Assembly (NCBI RefSeq): GCF_003589595.1
Contig: NW_020653945.1
Coordinates: 8,717,686 to 8,781,685 of the forward strand
Source of the DNA: Hyposmocoma kahamanoa
Lineage: Eukaryota; Arthropoda; Insecta; Lepidoptera; Cosmopterigidae
Length of the DNA: 64,000 nucleotides
Direction of reading: 5' to 3'
Below, in pieces: positions 42,002 through 53,825 of the stretch (positions within the stretch are counted from its first letter, which is position 1; the number at the start of each line of letters is the position of its first letter). A program made the translations under genes and the position numbers. Below the pieces are notes generated by a model. The model searched no databases. It saw nothing but the letters and a program-made list of their open reading frames with translations, and was not told the origin of the DNA.

Positions 42002-42481
42002 TGCAGGGGACTATGCGTTACTAGATGTAGTCGTCGGTTAACTACCTAAAAGCATAGTTGCGGAAGTCGAACGTTAGCTCGAAATGTGCACGAGCGCAAG
42101 CGTGTGACGAAACCACGAAGGTCGTATACCATCATTGCGCGTGTTAGCAATTAATTGGTTGGTTTTTCTTACACTGATATTAGGTTTAAAGATTTATTTC
42201 TCACTAAGAATTTTCATTCACTTAACATGAGAAAAACTAAATATAGTACAGTTGAAATATTGAACGACAAAGATTGGGTATAAAAATTATTCTACATTAA
42301 GTGGGTAGTTGCTTATTTAAACGTGAGTTGTTGGTTGAATCGCTAACGTGAATATTGCTATACACAATTAACAAAGATATATGAAACGGCTAAGACTAGA
42401 AGCGACATGCAAGTAGTTTAATAAGGACGAAATGTTTGGTACTTTGTATTATTATTGTATTTTGTTTATTATTTATAATGT

Positions 42482-42528
42482 AATATATATATGTATATAC
42501 GCACATATATATATATATATATTTATAT
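42482..42528. repeat. (TA)n microsatellite
   Basis: Interrupted TATATA run with GTATATACGCACATA in the middle. Confidence 0.9.
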
Positions 42529-42928
42529 TCTTTTTGTTTTGTTCGTTGTATTAATTTTATTTTATGTTATTCAAGTAGTATTAAATTTTTATTATTGATA
42601 TTATATTATATTTCATTGTGTGTAGTATATATATTATATCCAAGACAACAATGTAATTGATAAGTGTGAGTGAGTCAACACAAATACAAAAGTTTAGATT
42701 TTTCCTTTAAACTCTGAGGGGCGCTGAAGAATTTTTTTAATATTGTTTAGTTTCACTTAACCTTTGCGAGTATTTCATAATTAACATTTTATCGTTTGAG
42801 TAAGCTACCACATCGATATACAATCGAATTTACATGTCTATTATTTTCAAGATGCTGTTATTTCTATTTTGCACTCTGCCTATAAGCAAGACCATATCGA
42901 GTTCTTACGTTTTCGCGATTGTTACACA

Positions 42929-43117
42929 TAGGAAATGAAATTATTTTTCCGGATTTAAATCGCGTATATTTGTTTTTTCAGACAAACCGACGTTTCGGGC
43001 CCTTTACAGGTCTCATGGTCACGGTTGACATGGAACCTGTAAAGGGCCCGAAACGTCGGTTTGTTTGAAAAAACAAGTATACGCGATTTAAAGCCGGAAA
43101 AATAGTTTCATTTCCTA
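42929..43117. mobile_element. 189-bp fold-back element
   Basis: Nearly the whole element is an inverted repeat: TAGGAAATGAAA, TTTTTCCGGATTTAAA, CGCGTATA and CGACGTTTCGGGCCCTTTAC on the left all recur in reverse order on the right (ACCTGTAAAGGGCCCGAAAC to TTTCATTTCCTA), with a loop of ~25 bases. Single arms of the family are at 40040 and probably 39620. Confidence 0.88.
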
Positions 43118-43654
43118 CAAGACCGTATTCTTTTTTTAAATTTAATTTGATTTGCTATATAAAATTGTGTAGTACTTACCCAGTCACTGTACATCTCATG
43201 GTTGAGGCACAGTATAGTTTATACAGAATTTGCTATAACGAATTTAAAATCATTATGTAAACATTTTTTTAAACAACAAATAAAATTTACATGCGTGACT
43301 CGTGTTATTTTTTTATTAAACAATTTTTATAAGCGGAAAAAACAAAATAAAAATATTTGCTCATTCAATACGTCACGATTACGACATTATGATGTTTAAC
43401 GATTGAAGTTGTATAATAAGAACTATTATAAATTTTCAACTCTATCTCATGCAATAGACAATATTGTATTCGCGTATGTATTTGTAACTTCCGTGAATGA
43501 ATAGGTATGTAATATACCTACCGGCATACATTCTTAATGTTATATCCTCATGAATTACTAACCATTCTACAAGTCGTATCATTATTACTGATTCTTATCA
43601 CGCGATCTGTTGCGAATAACAATATAGTGTAATTATGTAATGTTAATTTATAAT
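43118..43654. other. AT-rich spacer
   Basis: A 65-codon plus frame (43202-43399) is composition-driven. Nothing else is recognised. Confidence 0.4.
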
Positions 43655-43915
43655 TTTTTTTTATATAATATCAAGTGAAGGGACGAACAACTCGTGCACC
43701 TCTGAGGTTTACGCAAAGATCTGAGGGGCACTGCCACTGCGCCCGTCACCCTGAGACATAAGTTAACAAGTCTCATGTGCTTGTAATTACACCAGCACCC
43801 TAACCGTTCAAAACCGGAACACAGTAATGGTGACTTATTAGATTACTGCTTGGCGGCAGAAATAGGTAAGGTGGCATTACTTCCCTGGACGAACAAGAAG
43901 CCCTCCTGCTACTAA
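43655..43915 (-). repeat. Repeat A copy, minus orientation
   Basis: T-rich start, ATCAAGTGAAGGGACGAACA, a deletion after TCGTGCACC, then GCAAAGATCTGAGGGGCACT to GAAGCCCTCCTGCTACTAAG. Confidence 0.9.
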
Positions 43916-43917
43916 GG

Positions 43918-44090
43918 TTCTCAATTTGACTATATTTTGTTTGTTCTTTTTTGTGTGTATGTTACGCGATAACTCCCGACATTTGTGAACCGATTTTGAG
44001 GATTATTTTTTTAAATTTGAAGAATATATTCCACCCCTAAGGGTGGCAAACTAATGGATGCATTATTTTTGAGGTCGATTTTTTTTCGAT
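43918..44090 (+). repeat. Family B repeat, internally deleted
   Basis: GGTTCTCAATTTGACTATAT, TTACGCGATAACTCCCGACA and TTTGAGGTCGATTTTTT, directly abutting repeat A. Confidence 0.7.
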
Positions 44091-44157
44091 TCTACATGTT
44101 CTTAACCATAATTAAATATTTTGTTATTTTATATAAATGTATATGAAAATATATATG

Positions 44158-44277
44158 TTCAAATTCAAATACAACTTTATTTCATAGATAAACAAATCGC
44201 AAATGGTCACATTGTTTAAACACACATACTCATTTTCAAGACAGATTCCCCTGAGAAGAATGAGTATGAAACTCTCT
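44158..44277 (-). mobile_element. LINE 3' end with (TTTGAA)n tail, minus orientation
   Basis: On the minus strand GAGTTTCATACTCATTCTTC, GGGGAATCTGTCTTGAAAAT and CTATGAAATAAAGTTGTATT match the 36195-36395 LINE end, with a TTTGAA-type tail. Confidence 0.65.
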
Positions 44278-46711
44278 AAGAGGTTGTTCTTTGTACGTAT
44301 TTATCATTTAGAATATTTATTTCATTTGAAATAAACATTAGTATATAATCTATTTAGTAGTATATAATTTATTTAGATTTTGTAAAAACCTATTAACAGA
44401 GGAAGGTTCTCGAAAAAACAACAGTGCATGATTCGTCGTTTATTTATAATTACGTGATCTTTTTAGTTACAAATAAAACCTAGGCACATAGAAGTAGTGT
44501 TAAAGTAGCTTTCACTTCATTCGAATGGATCTATTGACACGGCTTACGTGGTCGAGTTAGGTAAACGGTACCTGGTAAGATATTTGACTATTTAGCATTT
44601 AGATTTATTCCTATGAACTCTATCAAGAACTGTCTAGAATTGATTTAAAAACCTCGTCAAAAATATATTTCGCTTATAAAACGGATACACGTCTATACGT
44701 GTTTCTCATGTACTCGTACAGACTCGAAAACGATTCTTTTGAAAATTGAACATAGCTCTTTTATTTGTTTTTTTTTCATACAAATGTAAGTGCTGATTTG
44801 ACCTCCATACCACTTGATGGAAAGTGACGATGACGTCGGCGACGGTACATGCACGCCCAAATAATGCCTATTCCCTCTCGCCTTGACAATGTCCAAGTTA
44901 TAACGTTCAGTGCACATGTCTGCAGGCAGAGAATTCGACTCTATAGCCGTTCGCCATATAAATGTGGAATCTTATGTTAATGAGTAGGCTTTTGCCATTG
45001 TATTATCTAAGAATATGAAACTTTCGGTTCGAGAAGTTCAATTTTTTTTATTTTTTCGATTTTCGTTTAACTGATAGCATGTAGCAGGTATTCGATATTG
45101 TCCTGTTTAATTGCGAAGACATCCGTGGCACTTGTGCTTGGCGCTTCTATTAATTTGTTTTGTTCAATGTTCGGCCTACTTCACTAGATTACGTACCTTT
45201 CTGTTTTAGCTGAAGTTTCAAACTTCGTTTTTTCAGCTTTCTAAAAAAAATGGTATAAGTATTTTTTTTATTTTGTTCATTTTATAAAATTTAATCATTC
45301 TTTCAGTTATTTGTTTTTATAAAAAAATAAAATATTATTAACGAAAAGAAGACTGCGATCTGCGTCAACTATGATGAGTAACGAAGGGAAAACCAGTAGA
45401 AACGCACAATACCAACACCAGGAAAAAGGTAAACACCTGATGAAATGAACAATTACACCAATAAGGAAAAGGAGAGCTAGAAACCTCATTTTTTAGCTGC
45501 CAGGGTTTTTAATTATTGTAAACGGTATAGTGCGCAAGAAATTGTTTTCCACAGGAATGCGACAGCTTGTATACCTCATTATTTGAATTATTAGATGACT
45601 AAGAGGTACGTTAAGTAACATACAGCGTGGCAAAAAAAAAAGAAATAAAGGTGCCATAAAAATGTAAAACGGTTTGCCAATGTGAATGGTTACCAGCAAA
45701 ATTACTACAACACTAATGACTCCAGTTCTTATCACATAGATAAATTAGTAGATTGTAATGTACGTATGAACGGGTTTGTTTCCGCTATTCCACTGTATCA
45801 TGTTTGTAACGTGGTTTATTATTGAATACACATGCTACAGAAACGTCACTTAAATTCTGTGAAATTTGGGTTCCCACTTGTGCTCATGGGATTTTTACAA
45901 TTGCATATAGAAAAATTTTCCTCAGGTGTATTACATATCGCCCCAGTGTTAATTACGCAGAAAAAAAAGATAAAATACTTAATGTGATTAGAATATTTAT
46001 TGTTTCTTTTGGAAATACGCGGTTTATACCGCCCCTTACTTTCTTTGTTGCTTGTTCTAGCAAAGGAAACAAGCTTATCTTAATATGAACGATGTTTGCT
46101 TTCATCTAGTGTTAGTACCAACCATTTTTAATGATAGAGTAATAGTATATCGTGTGATTATGATCTTGAGCACACAACTGAAAAGGAGCATCTTTTTGTA
46201 CATCAAATATTGTCGGTCATTCTAAATGTATTTTATTAAGTACGTCGTTGTTACAAACTCATTTTAGTAAATGTATAATGCAAGACGTAGCACTGCATTG
46301 ATCTATAACTTTCTCTGCAAAGCTATACAACAGAGTACGCAACGTTGCAAATGTACGAGCGTTCACATACAATAAAGTATAACAAACCGTTACTTTTCGA
46401 TACTGCGAATTGCAACATTTTGAGAACGATCTGCTTGACCATAATCTTGCCTTAAGAAAAGTTAATGAGGTAGACAAAAATGGCACATGTTCGCCTTAAA
46501 AATAAGTACGCAGTCTGACGGTCGACATGATGGTGAAGCGTTTATACAGACTTTTGCGATGCTAAGAAAGTATTAGTGACAGACGGTTGGTTACAAAAGA
46601 GAAATTGGAAATACACTAAGGACATCTTAAATAATTGCCTCTTCCATGGCCATAAAGATTAATTTTGAATTTCAAAATTGGACAGGCGATATTAGGGGCT
46701 TTTAAATTACT
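44278..46711. other. Spacer, no confirmed gene
   Basis: On the minus strand at about 44960-44770, GAATTCTCTGCCTGCAGACA to CACTTTCCATCAAGTGGTAT looks like an old LINE UTR. Two short minus frames (45735-45493 and 45489-45307) begin with hydrophobic, signal-peptide-like N termini, but the rest is composition-driven. Confidence 0.35.
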
Positions 46712-46957
46712 CGCTTATAGAAGCGTTGCAGTGGCGCATCTGCGACTGGTCTGTGCGGTGCGGCAGCCGCGCCACAGAATACTATACTCATAAGGAGACC
46801 ACTATTAATTTTCACACAATATCTACTTTGCAAAAGTGGCGCTGGTGGCGATTGTGGCGCTGTATCTACGCTTCTAAATATTGTATGAAAATTAGTAGTG
46901 GCGCGGCTGTAGCGCCACATTAGCGCCGTATTAGAGCCACTGCAGCGCTTATAGAAG
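46712..46957. mobile_element. GC-rich MITE-like element
   Basis: GCTTATAGAAGCGTTGCAGT at the left matches the inverted right end GCTTCTATAAGCGCTGCAGT. The interior repeats GTGGCGC words. Target duplication is unclear; candidate ORFs on both strands are by-products. Confidence 0.6.
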
Positions 46958-47559
46958 CGTCTAATTTTGAAGGGGCCCTTATTATTATTGTTATTGTTGT
47001 ATACAAATATGTCCGTTGTCATTAGAAAAAAAATCGATTATGAACTTGTCATACAGAGTTCGAAAGATACATTTATTACTTATATGGGCAATGTATGTAG
47101 GTGTATAAATCAAAAGTATGACAAAATCTTTCGTAAACATTTCAATGTCAAGATATCCATATCGAGATAAATCGAATAATTGGGAAAGAAATCAAAGTGC
47201 TGGTGCACACAAGGAAACTGTATAATCAGAAGGTTCTCCAGTTTTAACACAATTTTTGCATATTTCGACCTTTGAAGGTTTTTTGACCCTTTCCACGCTG
47301 CATGATACTTGTATGATCTCATAGCAGTAATTGATGCTTGGTAGAAACTCTTATTTTTTAATACTTACGGATTGCGCAAATTCGATTATTAATTTGTCTT
47401 AATATAGGAAAACGTTTCATCAAGCTGCGCCATGAGGAGCACGGTTTCAGCTTCTTCTATATAATATACCTTATGGAACGTTTTCGCTTCCTCGGAAAGG
47501 TTCAGAATCGTGAACTAAGGTCTGAAAAGGCTACCTACTGAAACCTCCTTTCACCAGCT
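46958..47559. other. Spacer
   Basis: AT-rich; frames of ~70 codons overlap on opposite strands without motifs. Confidence 0.4.
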
Positions 47560-47992
47560 CAGAGTATTTAAAAAATTCCTTTACGAATAAAGACGGCTTC
47601 ACATGGCCCGTTTTTTCACGGGTCTTGGGAAGTCACCTTAAAGCTGCAAAATCATGGAACGAACTCACGTCTTAAGTCTGACATTCTAAGTCGCTTCCTA
47701 TTTTGAAAACTGCGTAAATGTCTACTGACATGGTCCTTGTCTGCAACATGTTTATATTTAATTAGTAAGTATAAGTTTATTTAGGAACTTTTATATATTT
47801 ATATACAAAAATATATGAGTAGGTATAAGGATATTAATAATTTACCTAATGGCACACTACTGACTAGTTTCCATCCACCTCAACAGTTTTCTGGAAGAGA
47901 TCACGCATTTGCTCGCTTTAGTTTTAAGTTATTTATGTATTGTTTTTGTTCTTGCGTGTAAGCAATAAAGTCTATATCTATCTATCTTTTAT
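47560..47992 (+). mobile_element. CR1/Jockey-like LINE 3' end
   Basis: In broken frames the stretch reads ARFFTG-like and KSWNELTS-like RT C-terminal peptides (about 47600-47680). A 3' UTR with TTTCTGGAAGAGATCACGC and TGTAAGCAATAAAGTC follows, ending in a short TATC repeat at about 47975-47992. It is a decayed, 5'-truncated copy. Confidence 0.5.
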
Positions 47993-49417
47993 GGTTAAAC
48001 AGAAAATCCCTCACCGCTTCTGGTTGAGCTACAACGTAAAAGTACCGACTGGATAAAATGTTATGGTATCTGTGCACACTCCCCGAAATGTATTTTATAA
48101 AGATCGATAGGCAACTCTACTACGGCTTCAGAGATTGCCTATAAGAGCGAATTACCAATGAGTTTCTTGGCGACCCAACTAGCCCCATGTATCTAATTGA
48201 TAGAGGGCCAATCCCGTCTAAAGCAGATAATAGTGTTCTAAGGTATTTATTTGTTGAAAGGTACATCATCAACTTAACACAAAACAATCTTAGAAATAAA
48301 TATACATACGTTTACCATACAAGGTGCCAAGTCGCTACAGATGTATACAGCACTAAAAATTGAGAGTTAGCCAATATGATACAAAGAATAATCAAAATAA
48401 TAATAATAAAAAAAGCAATTAAACATTTAAAATTACAGTTATATTTGATAGTAAAGGATATATGATATGAAACAATTGCTTGCACATGCGAATAAACTGT
48501 TTAGTGTTCCATACATGGCAGATGTCCATGTCACTGTATCTGGTCACAGTCAAGTCATTGCAGGACTACACGAGTCTGTACAAAGAGGCATAACTTCCGA
48601 GATTAGTTCGGCTACTAGACAAAACAAATAAAGTTATTTCCTTTACACAGGGGACATTATATAGGTACTTTTATGATAATTTAAAACATTTGCATATCTT
48701 ATAGCTTTGTGTTCTTTAACTTTTCTTTTTAACTTATTAATAAAACAGGAATGCAATCGAAAAAACACCTCTAAATACGCTACAGTTTTATTTCGTATTA
48801 GAAAATTTTATCACTTTCTTATTAATTTGTAGTACAATAATAGTAGGCCTAGCAATCTACGTATATGAGAAATTCGCAGGACCATTCACATGGGCAATTT
48901 AACGAGCACACGTGCGCACGGCGTTCAACGTGAGTTTCTTATCAACTGTATATGAACAAAGGAACAAAGCTTTGCTATTTCAATGTCAAGAATTCATCAA
49001 AACGTGAAAAACATTAGCTTTTATGTATAATATTCATACCAATCTGTACTAGCCTAGTATCTTCTTTTGTTTTTTGACGCATTTCGGGGTTGTTTTTAGG
49101 TACCTATCTTAAGGTTAAAAATACAAAGTATTTCGTTATATACCTAAACCAGCTGAAAAAAACGTTGCTTAACTGACGTCTAATGAGGTTACCGCGTACA
49201 GAATTAATCTTTATTGTTTATGCGAAAAATACACATTTTTAAAATTAATTGTGTGTTTTATAAACTTGCCTAGTTACCTATAATAAAGGAGTATCTTCCT
49301 TAGTCATTGGTTAGCAGAGAGAGCAGCAAACTAGGTAGTTCATAATATTTTATTTTTGTTTTCTTTTCGGATTTAATTCTAGTTATACGACAGCTTATTT
49401 TAGTAGCAGTTTGCAAT
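47993..49417. other. Spacer with one small open frame
   Basis: Mostly AT-rich. The only stretch with coding-like composition is the 54-codon frame at 48467-48631, listed separately. Confidence 0.35.
48467..48631 (+). CDS. Small ORF, 54 codons, unknown
   Basis: ATG at 48467 to TAA at 48629-48631 encodes MKQLLAHANKLFSVPYMADV, then HVTVSGHSQVIAGLHESVQR and an S/T/Q-rich end. Its amino-acid mix is balanced and codon use looks less AT-driven than neighbouring frames, unlike a random AT-rich frame. I recognise no family. It could be a lone exon, an old transposon piece or chance; no splice sites decide it. Confidence 0.2.
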   Translation: MKQLLAHANKLFSVPYMADVHVTVSGHSQVIAGLHESVQRGITSEISSATRQNK

Positions 49418-49492
49418 TTAAAGCTCTGAGTGGCACTGCAACTGTTATGGACAGGTGTGTAGCTTACCATCAAACTACTTCTTTTCATAAAC
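49418..49492 (+). repeat. Repeat A, 3' fragment
   Basis: TTTAAAGCTCTGAGTGGCAC, TGCAACTGTTATGGACAGGT and TAGCTTACCATCA; the tail is diverged (TTTTCATAAAC). Confidence 0.8.
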
Positions 49493-50689
49493 AAAAATGC
49501 TAGACCGTAAGAACTTGACACACCCATTTAGAGGCCTATGTTATTAATTTATTCTAATAATAATTTAACCAGTTTGTGGGTGCAAGAATAAAAATTGCTT
49601 GACTCTACATCCCATTGTTGTATGTAGAGGTCAATCAAAATTCTTGTCACTTTGGTCCTTTCGCCCTTTTTCTGCACATTGAACTTGTTTCTCAAACACA
49701 AATACTTCCCACTATACGTGATAAGTTTATTTTCGGGTTATCGTCAAACTTTTGTGCTTCGCATTCTCTAATCAGCCAGGTATTAAAACAAATGTTTTTT
49801 ATTTATTTTTGCTGGCATCATACGTAAATCGTACGAAGTCATATCTACCATGAATATAAATATCTAGAAAAGTATACAATAAAAACCATATGGAATTTTA
49901 ATAACACTACCATTGATTTATAAAACACTTACCTAAATAAACTGTAGAAAGACAAACGTAATTCTCTTCTGTTGGCGTCATCAGTAGTAAAATATTGACG
50001 TGACGCAATTTTATAGAATTCTAAATCAAAGAAATATCTCACAAAATAAAAATATTATGATCGTCGTGTAACGTTACGATTAATAGAGTTGTTACTCTTT
50101 AGAAAAATAACATTTACGTACAAACCGATCCAACAATTCAGAGTTTCTTCGTCGAATATACTATAAATATCATAAATAATTTCAACATTTATTTTATTAA
50201 ACATCGTAATGTTTTTAAAAACACCATGATATTCAATAAAATAAATATCGCAATTTATATAGTGACATTCTGGCAGTTTTCTGTTATACTTAACGTGACC
50301 ATTGTTTTTTTCCCCCCAGAGCGGGACGCCTGTAAATTTATTATTGTTTTAAAAATAAAAGACATGTTTACGATAGTTACGAAATGATTAATGATAAAAA
50401 AATAAATAAAAAGAACTAAAATTGTGTAATGAATCAAAAATTTTAAAAAAGATCTGATCTTGTGTAGTCTGGTGCGCGATATCTGGTTGGCTGGCTTCAT
50501 ATACATATTATTTTTCGGTTTCGTGCCATTTTTTATAAATTATTATTACGTGTGTATTTTGGGGATTCGGTACACGAAGCCAAAAGCTAAAAGCGGGACG
50601 TATGGTCACGTTAGGTATATTGCAAAGGTACCTGGATATGTGAAGAAAACTTTCATAAGATTTTTTACAAGTGGATAAATTATCAAGAC
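49493..50689. other. AT-rich spacer
   Basis: Nothing recognised. Frames here reach 83 codons, all composition-driven. Confidence 0.4.
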
Positions 50690-50800
50690 TTGCTGATGGT
50701 AAAAGCGGTAGCCACGGGTTAGGCAACAGACACTGGTTCGAATCGGATCGAAGAATGTTTTAGTATTTGTTCGGTCTTTGTATAAATAATAATAAGTAAT
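50690..50800 (+). repeat. tRNA-derived SINE
   Basis: GCTGATGGTAAAAGCGGTAG, then ACTGGTTCGAATCGGATCGA (B box) and TTTGTTCGGTCTTTGTATAA, a tail like the 7089-7545 SINEs. Confidence 0.6.
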
Positions 50801-51132
50801 TCCAATTTAATTTTCGTCACGGAAAAGTCATAAATAACGAGGTTTTTCCCGTTCGCTGTGGTGAGAAGTCCTTTGAAATTGCTTATGGGACTATATACAG
50901 TGAAGAATATCCAGTGCTTCCAAGATGGTGCACTGAAGATCATAATTAAAACCCTTGGTTTGTAGGAGACCAGGAAATACTATTTTGAAATTGTCAACTA
51001 TGAAGCAGGAGATAAAGACACGTAAGGAAAAGTATAAGTCACGTTACGACTGTCACTACATACAAATCTAGTGACTAGGTCTTTGGTTGACGAAAAGTGG
51101 ATTCAGTAGAACACAATCAGTCGAATAATGAC
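50801..51132. other. Spacer
   Basis: Nothing recognised up to the hAT MITE. Confidence 0.4.
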
Positions 51133-51717
51133 CAGGGATCGGAATAGGCAGAGTTTTTTTACCTAAACTTCGAAGAACATAGACAGAAAATGGAGACTGC
51201 CTTACGACAATATTTTTTATTTTATATTGCACATTTGACACGTATAAATAGTGAATAGGCAGGTTTGCAGGGATAGGTCTAATAATACGTCTGTAGTGAT
51301 TCCAAGACTAGATCGACTAAGACTTTGTAACGATGGGGCACCAAAGGTACTTATAGTCGCATACAAAAAATACACATTTTATTTTTTTCCTACTAAAATA
51401 TTAGATTTATGGCAAAATGTGATATGATAATATTTAAATAGGTCAATAGGATCTCTCGATTGGCATTTTTTTAGAGAGGTGTCGTGAAAAAAATCTAATG
51501 TCCGCAAATATCGCTGATCCGACCCACTGTGTCGCAAAGTTAAAATAAATATAATGTAGGTACCTGCCTGTCCCCAATTACGTCAATTTTTAATGTTCTT
51601 AAGTGATTTCTCGAATCCAGAACAGGCCCAGGACCTAAAAAATATTGTCGTAAGGCAGTCTCCATTTTCTATGTTCCTCGAAGTTTAGGTATAAAACTCT
51701 GCCTATTCCGATCCCTG
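51133..51717. mobile_element. hAT-type MITE, 585 bp, 8-bp target duplication
   Basis: TIRs start CAGGGATCGGAATAGGCAGA and extend ~80 bp (ACCTAAACTTCGA, GGAGACTGCCTTACGACAAT). Flanks ATAATGAC (51125-51132) and ATAAAGAC (51718-51725) differ at one base. CAGGG ends and an 8-bp duplication are hAT hallmarks. No transposase frame remains. Confidence 0.85.
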
Positions 51718-53084
51718 ATAAAGACTTAGGAAGAAAAGCATCACGGGACTCATTATTCCAAACTATAATAAACTATGACACAGATCTGTTAATGGTAACA
51801 AGGACGGTTACAAAATAATAAAAAAAGTGAAGAATATTATCATAATTGCAAAAGATCATTCCTGGTATTTTGACGTCGGTTAATAATAACTCTAAATAAA
51901 AAATGTGTTTAATCAGCCTTGAAACTAGCGATATTTTTATTTATCTTTACGTCACCACAATCAAATTGTTGCGTATGTCATTTTAAAAAACCGTTTCGTA
52001 ATCGATAACATTTCTTGGAAACGTTTGGGCCAAGTACTTCTTGACAGAAGTTTCTTTTGTTTTAGTTTGTTATAAAAATTACCTTTTATATACAGGATAT
52101 AATCGTTAAGTGCGTCCAGGCGATTATTCCGTAAATATAAGAGATATCAAAAACCTTTTAGCTGATATCGAAAGTACGTAACATACAAATATCCAACATT
52201 TTGACGTTAATCGCTCCCATACATGTAATATGACATTCGTAGAGAGGCTTTACTTTGCCTATTGGTACTTGTTACTTGGTACTTGGTGCAACGGGCTGGT
52301 ACCCGCAACTCGACGACAAAGCGCCTATTTTGCGTGTGGTGGGTGCAGGGTCCTACTCGTGCCACCCAAGCTCCTCCAGGAATATCAGCAGCCTCCTTTG
52401 CCTATACCTCGATTCAATCCATTTTGAAGAAAAAGTACACAAATAAGTCACTGACCCGACAATAGACGGTTTAGTGATGGCCAATTGTAACCCCAACTAC
52501 ACATCGATTAAATAATTGAATTAATCGATTTGTTCAATTGAGTCATACCAGCGGTTTTCCTTACATAACCTATACAGGCTGTATATTTGAAAGTGAGACA
52601 TATTCATGCATGTCATAGCATGCAAATCATGTTACAACTTAACATAGACTAAAATAAAATTAGGATATGGGACAGAACAAAGAATAAAATAACAAATGTG
52701 TTTGAAGTGTACATAGGGATAACCCGATTCGAATATTGTATTAGGAATAGTGTAAATGACGATTGCACAAAGTGCGAAAAACTGTATGTTAACTGTATGT
52801 ATAATATACGTTATTGTGTATAGTCAATTGTAAGCCTTATAGCAAAGTAAATAAATGGATAAAAATTAATATCAATGGTTTGAGTTGGTCATTTTTCCTT
52901 TAAATTGTATAGTCTGAAAATTACGCGGGCACGAAAAAATTAAAAACCATAACGTTGAGACAAATGTTATAGATTTTATTGAATACCATGATGTTTTTCT
53001 TATACATTCATTTTTTGCGAACACATGCGTTTGTTATGTCCGCTCGACTCCGGAGCTCGTGATCAAGAGATCCGTATTTTCAAA
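51718..53084. other. Spacer with repeat fragments
   Basis: At 52255-52330 a GC-richer patch (TACTTGGTACTTGGTGCAAC, GTACCCGCAACTCGACGA) is an inverted match to part of the 28028-28812 MITE. At 52574-52625 one end of the 53085-53825 element type occurs alone (ACAGGCTGTATATTTGAAAG). Three short overlapping plus frames at 52230-52465 are not credible genes. Confidence 0.45.
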
Positions 53085-53825
53085 TATATAGGCTGCATAT
53101 TTGAAAGTGGGACATACTTATAGAGTGCGTTATATTCCTGATTCTGAACCCAAAAAAATAATAAACTAATGAACTTAAAGTTTAAAAAAAAAAAAATTAT
53201 TTTTTTTATCGACTACTACTTGAGAACAACATTAGTTATAGAAATCTATGCACATCACTATTATTACTCCGACGCAGCGGCGGGTGGTGGCACGGCGGCA
53301 AAAAACAAAGCACAAGTTGGGGATGAGGGCGCATACGCGATATTACTCAGTGCACGCGCGACCTTGATCTAACGAAGACATGTAAATTATTTGTACTTCC
53401 GCTCGCCCGATCGCCGCAAAATGGATAAATATCCAACGTCGAATTGACGGAGATGGTGCGACTTTACGCAATAAGTGGTGATAGTGTGAAGCAAGCTATT
53501 GAAATGTTCCCAAATCTTAATCTCAAAAGTTTACGCGGAGGAGGTGAACAGTGTCGAAGTGTTGCGTGATAGGTTTATCTCAGCATTCTTAGCCCCCACC
53601 CCCGACCTGTGCTTTGTTTTTCTTTTGCACTCGCCGCTGCGTCGGAGCAATATTAATGATGTGCATAGATTTCGGTAACTAAAGTGGTTCTCAAGTAGAA
53701 GTCGAGCAAAAAAAAAATATTTTGTAAAGTTTAAGTTCATTAGTTTATTATTTCTTTGGGTTCAGAATCAGGAATATAATGCACTCTATAAGTATGTCCA
53801 ACTTTCAAATATACAGCCTGTATAA
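53085..53825. mobile_element. DNA element with ~200-bp terminal inverted repeats
   Basis: Left arm 53085-53290 and right arm 53630-53825 match inversely over ~200 bp (GGCTG(C/T)ATATTTGAAAGT, GGACATACTTATAGAGTGC, ATTCCTGATTCTGAACCCAA, CTACTTGAGAACCAC-like, CTCCGACGCAGCGGCG). The ~340-bp centre holds a possible helix-turn-helix frame. Target duplication is ambiguous (TA or TATA). Confidence 0.8.
53450..53569 (+). pseudogene. Helix-turn-helix-like fragment inside the long-TIR element
   Basis: The frame EMVRLYAISGDSVKQAIEMF continues PNLNLKSLRGGGEQCRSVA and stops at 53567-53569. The pattern (MVRLYA..GDS..QA..MFPN) resembles the N-terminal helix-turn-helix of insect transposon-linked proteins (DUF4817-like). 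Only ~40 residues are open. It may be the last trace of the element's own transposase or an unrelated captured piece. Confidence 0.4.

Noticed and set aside
46702..47022. 106-codon minus ORF rich in A/P/R
   Set aside because: Covered by a GC-rich inverted-repeat element; both strands are open because of its composition.
52230..52465. Three overlapping plus-strand ORFs in different frames
   Set aside because: Three open frames over the same GC-richer patch indicate lack of stops, not coding. The patch partly matches a MITE at 28.3 kb.
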